Origin: Clostridia bacterium
GTDB lineage: Bacteria; Bacillota; Clostridia; Oscillospirales; Butyricicoccaceae
Assembly: GCA_900763355.1 (NCBI GenBank)
Contig: CAAFJY010000167.1
Location: forward strand, 1 to 14,535
Length of the DNA stretch: 14,535 nucleotides
Reading direction: 5' to 3'
Each line of letters starts with the position of its first letter. Position 1 is the stretch's first letter. Below are positions 1 to 5,575 of the stretch, one piece after another. The notes beneath the pieces are model-generated. The model saw only the letters and a list, made by a program, of their open reading frames with translations. It searched no databases and had not been told where the DNA came from. Position numbers and translations under genes: made by a program.

Positions 1-3
1 ACA

Positions 4-78
4 GAGGAAGCCCGTGTCTCGGGCGACCGGAGTCTATTCAATCCAGAGGGGTCCCCGCAAAATCAAAGATTTTGTGGG
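4..78. repeat. 75-bp direct repeat, copy 1
   Basis: This stretch matches 133-207 at 74 of 75 positions; the only difference is C18 versus G147. Bases 1-3 also mostly match the bases before copy 2, so the unit may continue left of the window. The inner end is a near-perfect inverted repeat: 54-64 pairs with 68-78 around an AAA loop, with one G-T wobble. No T-run follows the hairpin on either strand, so it is not a typical intrinsic terminator. I recognise no tRNA, known riboswitch or transposase part in it. It may be a dispersed intergenic repeat, but that cannot be judged from one locus. Confidence 0.9.
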
Positions 79-132
79 CTACACAGCAGCCCTCGGCCCT
101 TCTGGGCCGCGCCGCGAGTGCGGCGTCCGACG
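79..132. other. Spacer between the two repeats, with two short GC hairpins
   Basis: The 54-bp spacer carries two compact inverted repeats: 94-99 with 104-109 (6 bp, TTCT loop) and 110-115 with 120-125 (6 bp, GAGT loop). Together with the repeat arms this makes 1-208 a highly structured segment. The stem-loop density suggests a structured RNA or a protein-binding element rather than coding sequence. It lies downstream of the minus-strand S1-domain gene, so it would form part of that gene's 3' untranslated region. Confidence 0.6.
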
Positions 133-207
133 GAGGAAGCCCGTGTGTCGGGCGACCGGAGTCTATTCAATCCAGAGGGGTCCCCGCAAAATCAAAGATT
201 TTGTGGG
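133..207. repeat. 75-bp direct repeat, copy 2, overlapping a gene end
   Basis: Second copy, offset 129 bp from copy 1. The hairpin is one base pair longer here: 182-193 pairs with 197-208 around AAA, 12 bp with one G-T wobble. Read on the minus strand, this copy supplies the last 13 codons and the stop codon of the S1-domain gene (stop at 167-169). The reading frame therefore runs into the repeat, which suggests that the repeat arrived next to, or inside, the original gene end. Confidence 0.9.
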
Positions 208-1132
208 GAGAAAAATCGCTTTCTCCCCCGGCGCGGGGGCAGTCCTCCGGCCCATAGCGCCAGCGGCGCAGGCGGCCCGCGGTGATGCGGTAGTCCTCTG
301 GGCGGATGAGGCGGGTCCCATCCCCTGCCCGGGCGTCCAGGAGATTGAGCTTGATCTTCATCCGCTGGGGGAGGATAGATTTGATGTACACCGAGGCCCG
401 CATCCCCGGCCACACCCCCGCCATGGGCTCGGCCAGACCGGAGAGATTGGGGGCCAGCTCCACAAAGACCCCATAGGGCTCCACCCCGCGGATGACCCCG
501 GGCACCGCCGTTCCCGGGGAAAAGCAGGCGGCGTTTTCCTCCCAGGTGCCCAAAAGCTCCCGGTGGCTGAGAAAGACCCGCCCCCGCACCCGGTCCACCC
601 CCGTCACCACGGCGAAGCCATCCTGCCCCGGGACAAAGCGCTGGGCCGCCGACTGGATCCGGGACACCGAGATGGTCTCCAGCCCCACCATAGACACGAT
701 CCCCGCCCCGATGTCCACAAAGGCCCCGAAGCGCTCCAGATGGGTCACCCGAAAGGGAATGACGTCCCCCGGCTCCAGCCGGGCCTTGATGGTCAAAAGC
801 GCATCCTCCTGCACCCGTCGGCGGGAACACAGCCATCCCTGTTCGGTGCGTTTTACCGGGACGAAGCGCACCGGCTTCCCCACCCGGGAGAGGATGGCGA
901 TCTCCCGCACCTGGCCGGTGTCGGCCCCCAGGGCGCATTCCTCCCGGGGGATAAAGCCCCGCTCCTCCCCCAGGCGGAGATGGAGCGTCCGCTCCTCGTC
1001 ACATTTGGTAGCAATGGCCTCCAGGGGCGTTTCCCGGATCCGGGCCTCCTCCAGCCGGGCGGGACTCGGGTCGTGCAGACCGGGCTCCTGTTCCCACAGC
1101 CGGCCCTCCGGCATCAAACATTCTTGCGGCAT
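167..1132 (-). CDS. S1-domain RNA-binding protein
   Basis: A 321-residue protein with S1-type (OB-fold) nucleic-acid-binding modules. The clearest are at about residues 121-192 (PGDVIPFRV, FGAFVDIG, LSHREL) and 206-266 (PGTAVPGVI, YGVFVEL, then a basic strand). Residues 40-110 look like a more divergent module. It resembles S1-like proteins annotated as ribosomal protein S1 in Clostridia but is shorter than a four- to six-domain RpsA, so an accessory RNA-binding or translation-related role is the safer call. The frame opens at 1165, but I chose the ATG at 1132 because AAAAAAGGAGG sits 8 nt before it. Residues 309-321 are encoded inside the repeat copy at 133-207, so the natural C-terminus may have been replaced. 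It is divergent from the DUF951 gene; I see no convincing promoter for it. Confidence 0.75.
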   Translation of the reverse strand: MPQECLMPEGRLWEQEPGLHDPSPARLEEARIRETPLEAIATKCDEERTLHLRLGEERGFIPREECALGADTGQVREIAILSRVGKPVRFVPVKRTEQGWLCSRRRVQEDALLTIKARLEPGDVIPFRVTHLERFGAFVDIGAGIVSMVGLETISVSRIQSAAQRFVPGQDGFAVVTGVDRVRGRVFLSHRELLGTWEENAACFSPGTAVPGVIRGVEPYGVFVELAPNLSGLAEPMAGVWPGMRASVYIKSILPQRMKIKLNLLDARAGDGTRLIRPEDYRITAGRLRRWRYGPEDCPRAGGESDFSPHKIFDFAGTPLD

Positions 1133-1193
1133 TTCCGCAGCCTCCTTTTTTCGTGGTTGATCCATCTATATGCGCGGGCGGGGCGGAATCGTC

Positions 1194-1222
1194 TTGCCAA
1201 GGCGGGATTTTTCCTGTATGAT
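1194..1222 (+). promoter_or_regulatory. Promoter for the DUF951-udp pair
   Basis: A TTGCCA -35 element (1194-1199) and a TATGAT -10 element (1217-1222) are separated by 17 bp, matching housekeeping sigma-factor spacing. Transcription would start near 1229, about 30 nt before the DUF951 start codon. The site lies between divergent genes. An overlapping minus-strand TATCAT is also present, but it has no good -35 partner. Confidence 0.6.
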
Positions 1223-1258
1223 AGCCTTGATGAAGGCCAGGTAAAGGAGGCAGAGCCC

Positions 1259-1456
1259 ATGGATATTCGTGTTGGCGACATCCTGGTGATGAAAAAAAAG
1301 CACCCCTGCGGGGACGACCGGATGAAGGTCCTCCGGGTAGGGATGGATTTCAAGCTGGAATGCGCCGGCTGCGGCCGGACCTTTATGATCACCCGCCAAA
1401 AGGCGGAAAAAGCCATCCGCACCGTCGTGCGAGAGGAGGAAACACCATGTTCGTAG
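1259..1456 (+). CDS. DUF951 family small protein
   Basis: A 65-residue protein matching the DUF951 family: the N-terminal VGDILVMKKKHPCG block is followed by a short strand and a CAGCG motif. Cys17, Cys35 and Cys38 with His15 are candidate metal ligands, as in small zinc-ribbon proteins, and the first half looks SH3/OB-like. The molecular function of the family is not established to my knowledge; in Firmicutes it is small and common. The start at 1259 is set by AAAGGAGG at 1243-1250, 8 nt upstream, and the length agrees with the family. Its last 10 nt overlap the start of the uridine phosphorylase gene, so the two are probably co-transcribed and translationally coupled. Confidence 0.85.
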   Translation: MDIRVGDILVMKKKHPCGDDRMKVLRVGMDFKLECAGCGRTFMITRQKAEKAIRTVVREEETPCS

Positions 1457-2220
1457 AAGGCAAGCAAATGCACATCCAACTGAAACAGGGGGATGTGGGC
1501 AAATACGTCATCATCCCCGGGGACCCCGGCCGCAGCGAAAAGATCGCCCGGCTGTTCGACGAGCCCCGGTTCCTGGCTTCCAACCGGGAGTTCACCAGCT
1601 GGAACGGGACGCTGCTGGGCGAGACCGTCACCGTCTGTTCCACCGGCATCGGCGGGCCCTCCGCGGCCATCGCGGTGGAGGAGCTCACCGAGTGCGGGGC
1701 CACCACCTTTATCCGGGTGGGGACCTGCGGCGGCATTGACACCGCCGTTCAGGGGGGCGATATGGTCATCGCCACCGGCTCGGTGCGTCAGGAGGGCACC
1801 TCCCGGGAATATCTCCCGCTGGAGTTCCCCGCCGTCCCCGATTTTGAGGTGACGCTGGCCCTGCGGGACGGGGCCCGGGCCCTGGGCCGCCGGTATCACA
1901 CCGGGGTCGTCCAGGCCAAGGATTCCTTTTATGGTCAGCACCGGCCCCAGGCCATGCCCATCGCTCCCAAGCTGGAATATCAGTGGGAGGCGTGGAAAAA
2001 GGGCGGGGTCCTGTGCTCCGAGATGGAGAGCGCCGCGCTGTTCACCGTGGCCTCTACCCTCCGAGTGCGGGCGGGAGCGGCCTTCCATGTGCTGTGGAAC
2101 CAGGAGCGCCGGGACGCCGGGCTGGATGACCCCTATTGCCCCCAGCTGGAGCCCACGCTGGAGGCCGTCATCGAGGGGCTCCAGCTCCTCATCCGCCGGG
2201 ACCGGGGAGAGAACGTCTGA
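1447..2220 (+). CDS. udp: Uridine phosphorylase
   Basis: A 257-residue nucleoside phosphorylase (PNP/UDP family I) that would split uridine with phosphate into uracil and ribose-1-phosphate in the cytoplasm. Visible motifs follow E. coli Udp closely: the phosphate-binding GDPGR (residues 25-29), NREFTSW (46-52), CSTGIGGPS (64-72), IRVGT (89-93), EFPAV (126-130) and the ribose-binding EMES (192-195). Q164 and R166 in FYGQHRP sit where E. coli Udp uses Gln166 and Arg168 to read uracil, which favours uridine over a purine substrate. A frame extends further upstream, but the ATG at 1447 has GGAGG at 1435-1439 with 7-nt spacing and gives a normal N-terminus. It overlaps DUF951 by 10 nt and is followed by a terminator. 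No aromatic-pathway link is evident. Confidence 0.88.
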   Translation: MFVEGKQMHIQLKQGDVGKYVIIPGDPGRSEKIARLFDEPRFLASNREFTSWNGTLLGETVTVCSTGIGGPSAAIAVEELTECGATTFIRVGTCGGIDTAVQGGDMVIATGSVRQEGTSREYLPLEFPAVPDFEVTLALRDGARALGRRYHTGVVQAKDSFYGQHRPQAMPIAPKLEYQWEAWKKGGVLCSEMESAALFTVASTLRVRAGAAFHVLWNQERRDAGLDDPYCPQLEPTLEAVIEGLQLLIRRDRGENV

Positions 2221-2285
2221 ACCCCTTTTCTGCCGCGCGGTGTAAAGGGTTCTCCCTTTCCTGCATTTTTTCGAAAAAGGCGCAG

Positions 2286-2322
2286 AAAAGCCCGTATTTT
2301 CCACGAAAATACGGGCTTTTTT
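2286..2322. terminator. Bidirectional intrinsic terminator between convergent operons
   Basis: A perfect 16-bp stem (2286-2301 with 2305-2320) closes a 3-nt CAC loop and is followed by T2321-T2322, giving six T in a row on the plus strand. On the minus strand the stem ends in four T. It lies between uridine phosphorylase (plus, ending at 2220) and the DUF1294 gene (minus, ending at 2330), so it can end both transcripts. A weaker hairpin (AACCC...GGGTT, around 2219-2251) lies closer to udp but lacks a T-run. Confidence 0.9.
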
Positions 2323-2329
2323 CTTGTGT

Positions 2330-2623
2330 TCAGCGACCCAGGAGACCCAGGATCCACTGGGGATGATACAGCCACACCAGACCCAAAAGCTGAAGGATGA
2401 GCAGCAGGGGCACGGTGACGGTGAAGCGCTTTTTCCGGGTCTTGTGATGGAACAGGCGCATCCCCAGCAGCAGGCCCAGGCTCCCGCCCAGGGCGGCGGT
2501 GAGCAGCAGCGTCCCCTCCGGGATGCGCCAGGCCCCCTTTTTCGCCCGGCCCTTGTCCACGCCGCAGAGGACAAAGGCGCACAGGCTCATGAGAGCCAGA
2601 TAGGCGGGCAGGATGCTTTTCAT
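2330..2623 (-). CDS. DUF1294 family small membrane protein
   Basis: A 97-residue protein with three hydrophobic segments (about residues 5-22, 37-56 and 68-86), the layout of a small integral membrane protein. The conserved DUF1294 features are visible: DKGRAKKGAWRIPE after the first helix, GG..G...GM..F at the end of the second, and HKT.KK.F before the third. Its biochemical role is unknown. It is the last gene of the minus-strand operon; its start overlaps the SGNH hydrolase stop by 4 nt (ATGA), which explains the start choice and implies translational coupling. A longer upstream extension of the frame is only the shadow of the hydrolase gene. Confidence 0.85.
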   Translation of the reverse strand: MKSILPAYLALMSLCAFVLCGVDKGRAKKGAWRIPEGTLLLTAALGGSLGLLLGMRLFHHKTRKKRFTVTVPLLLILQLLGLVWLYHPQWILGLLGR

Positions 2624-3237
2624 TCCAAAATGGGGCCCAGGGCCGCCAGAGCCATCTCCGCGATGACCCGGCAGGCGTCGGCATTGTAGTGGCGCATGGG
2701 GGTGGCCGTCTCGCTGAACCACCGCCGGGGCTCGCGGCAAAAGGCGCCGTAGGTGTCCAGCATGGTCACGCCCCGCTCCAGGCACAACCCCGCGAGAGCG
2801 CCGTTCCACCGGCGCAGCCGGGCCTGACCCGCCTTGCCGCAATACCCCTCGTCAAACCAGGGGATGAGGAGGGAGATTGTCCGCACCCCGGCCCGATCCA
2901 GCCGGCCAAAGACCGTCTTGGTGTCCCGGAGATAGCCGGTGAGGTCGTCCTCCGGCTGGCGGACACAGTTGGTGCCGAAGCCATAGATGCACACGTCGGC
3001 CCCCACCCCCAGCACCTGGGGCTCCAGCTGAGCCAGGGCATAGTCGGTCTGGGCGTCGGGCATGCCGGCGTTGATGACCTGGGCAGGGATGCCCCGCTCC
3101 TCCAGCAGACGGCCCAGACGGGCGGGGTAGCTGTCTTCCCCCGGGCCGTCCTCCTGGGTGTCCCCCAGGAAATAGCGGGTGTTGGAATCCCCGAAGCACA
3201 CCACGGTGAGGGGATGTTCTTTGGTGTATGTACGCAT
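2620..3237 (-). CDS. SGNH/GDSL-type hydrolase
   Basis: A 205-residue cytoplasmic-looking protein (no signal peptide) of the SGNH hydrolase fold, a family of esterases, acyl-hydrolases and deacetylases. Block I is GDSN (residues 16-19, nucleophile Ser18), block II Gly is in INAGMP (Gly58), block III is YGFGTN (Asn90), and the block V His is probably His183 in MRHYNADA. The usual Asp three residues before that His is Pro180 here, so the catalytic triad looks incomplete or rearranged. The substrate cannot be told. The ATG at 3237 was chosen for AAAGGAG 7 nt upstream; upstream codons belong to the rsmA shadow. It follows rsmA by 17 nt and overlaps the DUF1294 gene, so it is the middle gene of a three-gene operon. 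Confidence 0.8.
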   Translation of the reverse strand: MRTYTKEHPLTVVCFGDSNTRYFLGDTQEDGPGEDSYPARLGRLLEERGIPAQVINAGMPDAQTDYALAQLEPQVLGVGADVCIYGFGTNCVRQPEDDLTGYLRDTKTVFGRLDRAGVRTISLLIPWFDEGYCGKAGQARLRRWNGALAGLCLERGVTMLDTYGAFCREPRRWFSETATPMRHYNADACRVIAEMALAALGPILE

Positions 3238-3254
3238 GATCGTTCTCCTTTCTG

Positions 3255-4112
3255 TCACGCCAGGGCTTTTTCCAGGGCCCCGGCCAGGTCGGCCAGCTCC
3301 TCGGCCGAGAGGGCTTCTCCCCGCACGGCGGCGGGGTGCCCCAGGGCGGTGACGATGGCTTCGGCCTGGGCTTTGGTCAGCGCCCGCCCATATTCCAGGC
3401 ACAAGCCGTTGACCAGGGTCTTGCGCCGGTTGGCAAAGGCGGCGCGGATGGCGCGGAAGACCCGCTTGCGCTCCCCTTCCTCCCGGTCCGGCCGGGCGTC
3501 CAGGCGGAGGACCACGGAATCCACCTGGGGCTGGGGGACAAAGCGGTCCCGGGGCACCTCCAGGATCACCCGGGGCTGGGCCATCCAGGCCACCTGGGCC
3601 GAGAGGGCGCAGTAATTCTTATCCCCCGGGGCGGCGCAGATGCGCTGGGCGGCCTCTTTCTGCACCATGACCACCACCCTGGAAAAGCAGCCGCTCTCCA
3701 GCAGATGGAGGATGGCGGGGCTGGTGATGTAATAGGGCAGATTGGCGCAGGCCAGGGCGGGCCCGTCCCCAAACTGCTCCCGGCAGAGGGCTTTCAGATC
3801 GGTCTTGAGGATGTCCCCGGGGATGAGGGTGAAATTGGGGCAGTCGGCCATGGTCTCCGCCAAAATGGCTGGCAGTCGCCCGTCCAGCTCCACCGCGGCC
3901 ACCTTTTTTGCGCTGCGGCACAGCTGGGCGCTGAGGGCCCCGATGCCGGGCCCCACCTCCAGAACGCATTCCTCCAGCGTGATGTCCGCCCGGCGGACGA
4001 TCTCCCGCGGGATGTCCGGGTCGCAGAGAAAGTTCTGCCCCAGCCCCCGGGAAAAGGAAAACCCGTGCCGCTCCAATAACAAGCGGATCTCCTCGATCCT
4101 GCAAAGCTCCAT
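3255..4112 (-). CDS. rsmA: 16S rRNA adenine dimethyltransferase RsmA (KsgA)
   Basis: A 285-residue S-adenosylmethionine-dependent methyltransferase that would dimethylate two adjacent adenines in the 3' hairpin of 16S rRNA during small-subunit maturation. Visible motifs, in order: GQNFL (residues 25-29), the SAM-binding EVGPGIG (52-58), the acidic VELD after strand 2 (74-77), the catalytic motif IV NLPYYITSP (124-132), QKEAAQRI (151-158) and the C-terminal FRAIRAAFANRRKTL (219-233). Length is normal for the family. The start at 4112 has a GGGGGAG ribosome-binding site 6 nt upstream; the frame is open further upstream but runs through the promoter and leader region. It heads a minus-strand operon with the hydrolase and DUF1294 genes and is divergent from the aromatic operon. 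Confidence 0.93.
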   Translation of the reverse strand: MELCRIEEIRLLLERHGFSFSRGLGQNFLCDPDIPREIVRRADITLEECVLEVGPGIGALSAQLCRSAKKVAAVELDGRLPAILAETMADCPNFTLIPGDILKTDLKALCREQFGDGPALACANLPYYITSPAILHLLESGCFSRVVVMVQKEAAQRICAAPGDKNYCALSAQVAWMAQPRVILEVPRDRFVPQPQVDSVVLRLDARPDREEGERKRVFRAIRAAFANRRKTLVNGLCLEYGRALTKAQAEAIVTALGHPAAVRGEALSAEELADLAGALEKALA

Positions 4113-4145
4113 GTGCGCTCCCCCGTTTCGTTGTTGTCTTACAGC

Positions 4146-4174
4146 AAGATACCACGCCGGGGGCAAAAAGGCAA
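4146..4174 (-). promoter_or_regulatory. Promoter of the rsmA operon
   Basis: Read on the minus strand, TTGCCT (-35, 4174-4169) is followed by a 17-bp spacer and TATCTT (-10, 4151-4146). TG at the extended -10 position strengthens it. Transcription would start near 4139, leaving a leader of about 27 nt before the rsmA start at 4112. It lies back to back with the aromatic operon promoter about 120 bp away. Confidence 0.55.
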
Positions 4175-4293
4175 GGACCGGCCGGGTCCCTTTTTCTCTT
4201 TTCGGGCCCTTTTTCGGGAAAAGGAGCCGCTTTTTGTGAAAAATGACCGAAACTTTTCCCTCCCCGCCCCGCAGTTTGCGGAAACTATCCCCA

Positions 4294-4322
4294 TTGACAC
4301 CACCGAAAAATGGTGCTATATT
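4294..4322 (+). promoter_or_regulatory. Promoter of the aromatic amino acid operon
   Basis: A perfect TTGACA -35 (4294-4299) is separated by exactly 17 bp from TATATT (-10, 4317-4322), with TG at 4314-4315 forming an extended -10. This is the best promoter in the window. Transcription should begin near 4329-4331, giving a leader RNA of about 240 nt before aroF. A small inverted repeat (CACCA 4298-4302 with TGGTG 4311-4315) lies in the spacer; it could be chance. Confidence 0.88.
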
Positions 4323-4380
4323 GAAACCAAAGTTCCGGAAGAAAACACAGCCGGAAAATCCACCCCACGGGAGAGTTCCT

Positions 4381-4434
4381 ATGAACAAGTTCTTCTCTTT
4401 TGCGTATTATTATTACTTTACTATCACCGCATAG
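4381..4434 (+). CDS. Tyr/Phe-rich leader peptide of the aro operon attenuator
   Basis: A 17-codon reading frame encodes MNKFFSFAYYYYFTITA. Eight of its 17 residues are aromatic: Phe at 4, 5, 7 and 13, and four consecutive Tyr at 9-12; there is no Trp. It has its own ribosome-binding site, GGGAGAG at 4369-4375, 5 nt before the ATG, and ends in two adjacent stop codons (TAG 4432-4434, TAA 4435-4437). It starts about 50 nt after the predicted transcription start and ends 46 nt before the terminator hairpin. The composition resembles E. coli PheL, but with Tyr as well. The peptide itself probably has no function; the speed of its translation does. Upstream in-frame codons exist, but they lie before the transcription start and are not expressed. 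Confidence 0.9.
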   Translation: MNKFFSFAYYYYFTITA

Positions 4435-4521
4435 TAAAGGTAATTTGTGCTGCAAGAGGGAACGAAACAAAGACCCATTCGACGCTACACAGGTTACACA
4501 CTGTGCAGCGTCTTTTGTTTT
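4412..4521 (+). promoter_or_regulatory. Ribosome-mediated transcription attenuator (Tyr/Phe sensing)
   Basis: Three overlapping RNA helices can be read directly. Helix 1:2 pairs 4412-4424 with 4431-4444 (13 bp, G4439 bulged, 6-nt loop) and overlaps the Tyr and last Phe codons. Helix 2:3, the antiterminator, pairs 4440-4449 with 4488-4497 (10 bp, two G-U wobbles; G4452-C4453 can add two more pairs to G4484-C4485 after a 2-nt mismatch). Helix 3:4 is the terminator. Expected logic by analogy with the phe and trp leaders: scarce charged tRNA-Tyr or tRNA-Phe stalls the ribosome on region 1, 2:3 forms and transcription continues. With ample aromatic amino acids the ribosome reaches the stop codon inside region 2, covers it, and 3:4 terminates. 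No T-box motif or TRAP-type GAG/UAG repeats are present. Confidence 0.87.
4481..4521 (+). terminator. Attenuator terminator hairpin (helix 3:4)
   Basis: The stem pairs 4481-4486 with 4507-4512 and 4488-4492 with 4501-4505: 11 bp with one A-C mismatch (4487/4506). The loop is 8 nt (4493-4500), and TTTTGTTTT follows at 4513-4521. It lies 50 nt before aroF and after the leader peptide, so it would end transcription ahead of all structural genes unless the antiterminator forms. Its 5' arm is shared with that antiterminator. Confidence 0.9.
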
Positions 4522-4570
4522 ATCACGGTATTCATCCCGGCCAAAAAATACAACACGGAGGGCAAAGAAC

Positions 4571-5575
4571 ATGATCGTAGTTTTGAAGCACGGCGTTGCC
4601 AAGGAAAATCAGGAGCAGCTCATCGACTGGCTCAAAGACCTGGGTCTCACCATCCATGTGTCCGAGGGGACCTACCAGGTGGTCCTGGGCCTGGTGGGTG
4701 ACACCAGCAAGGTGGACAAGGATCTGGTGGCCAGCCTGGACATCGTGGATTCCGTCAAGCAGGTTTCCGAACCCTTTAAGTGCTGCAACCGCAAGTTCCA
4801 CCCGGAGGACACCGTCGTCCAGGTGGGGGATGTGAAGATCGGCGGCGGGAACTTCTGCATGATCGCCGGCCCGTGCTCGGTAGAGACCGAGGAGCAGATC
4901 GTCTTTGTGGCCAAGGCCGTCAAGGCCGCCGGGGCCGATATGCTCCGGGGCGGGGCCTTCAAGCCCCGCACTTCGCCCTATGACTTCGCAGGGCTCAAGG
5001 GCGAGGGCATCGAGCTGCTCAAGCTGGCCCGGAAGGAGACCGGTCTCCCCATCGTCACCGAGATCATGAGCGTGGCCGATCTCCCCCTCTTCGAGGATGT
5101 GGACGTGCTCCAGGTGGGGGCCCGGAATATGCAGAACTTTGACCTTCTCCGGGAGCTGGGCAAGCTCAACAAGCCCATTCTCCTCAAGCGCGGCCTGGCC
5201 AATACCCTCAAGGAGCTGCTCATGAGCGCCGAATACATCATGGCCAACGGCAACGAGCAGGTCATCCTCTGCGAGCGGGGCATCCGCACCTACAGCGACT
5301 ACACCCGCAACACCCTGGATCTCTCCGCCGTGCCCATGCTCCACGAGCTGTCCCATCTCCCCGTCATCGTCGATCCCAGTCATGCCACCGGTATCGCCCG
5401 CCTGGTTTCCCCCATGGCGCTGGCAGGGGCGGCCTGCGGAGCTGACGGTCTCATGATCGAGGTCCACAACGATCCCATCCACGCCCTGTGCGACGGAGCC
5501 CAGTCCCTCCGTCCCGAGCAGTACGCCGAGCTGGCTGAAAAGGTCCGCGCCGTCCGGGGGGTGCTGAACAAATGA
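4571..5575 (+). CDS. aroF: 3-deoxy-7-phosphoheptulonate synthase (DAHP synthase), AroA-I-beta type
   Basis: A 334-residue enzyme condensing phosphoenolpyruvate and erythrose-4-phosphate to DAHP, the first step of the shikimate pathway. Residues 1-67 form a small ferredoxin-like domain, as in the Thermotoga-type enzymes, where it mediates feedback inhibition by tyrosine and phenylalanine. The catalytic barrel follows, with AGPCS (99-103), GGAFKPRTSPY (127-137), LLKRG (204-208), DPSHATG (268-274) and EVHNDP (297-302). Cys102, His271, Glu297 and Asp308 are the expected metal ligands. The start at 4571 is set by GGAGGG at 4557-4562, 8 nt upstream; a longer frame from 4400 would cross the attenuator terminator and is rejected. 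It is the first structural gene after the attenuator, so both committed-step synthesis and, by inference, enzyme activity answer to Tyr/Phe. Confidence 0.95.
   Translation: MIVVLKHGVAKENQEQLIDWLKDLGLTIHVSEGTYQVVLGLVGDTSKVDKDLVASLDIVDSVKQVSEPFKCCNRKFHPEDTVVQVGDVKIGGGNFCMIAGPCSVETEEQIVFVAKAVKAAGADMLRGGAFKPRTSPYDFAGLKGEGIELLKLARKETGLPIVTEIMSVADLPLFEDVDVLQVGARNMQNFDLLRELGKLNKPILLKRGLANTLKELLMSAEYIMANGNEQVILCERGIRTYSDYTRNTLDLSAVPMLHELSHLPVIVDPSHATGIARLVSPMALAGAACGADGLMIEVHNDPIHALCDGAQSLRPEQYAELAEKVRAVRGVLNK

Noticed and set aside
14..1456. A 480-codon plus-strand frame covering the S1-domain gene
   Set aside because: It is antisense to a gene with clear S1 domains, runs through both repeats, and has no family resemblance until its last 65 codons, which are the DUF951 gene with its own ribosome-binding site.
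2219..2251. Separate terminator immediately after udp
   Set aside because: The imperfect AACCC/GGGTT stem has a long loop and no T-run; the 16-bp hairpin at 2286-2320 is the convincing terminator.
4174..4235. Terminator-like stems followed by T-runs upstream of the aro promoter
   Set aside because: GGACC...GGTCC with a pyrimidine tract resembles a plus-strand terminator, but no plus-strand gene lies upstream and the stem is only 5 bp. At most it could limit antisense transcription.
4298..4315. Small inverted repeat CACCA/TGGTG in the aro promoter spacer as an operator
   Set aside because: Five base pairs around an 8-nt gap is too short to separate from chance without conservation data.
4400..4570. 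N-terminal extension of AroF from an ATG at 4400
   Set aside because: It would cross the leader peptide stops and attenuator terminator, has no family similarity, and the ATG at 4571 has a good ribosome-binding site and the expected N-terminus.
4330..4570. T-box riboswitch or TRAP-type control of the aro operon
   Set aside because: I see neither the T-box consensus with a specifier loop nor a series of GAG/UAG triplets. The leader peptide and alternative helices explain the region better.
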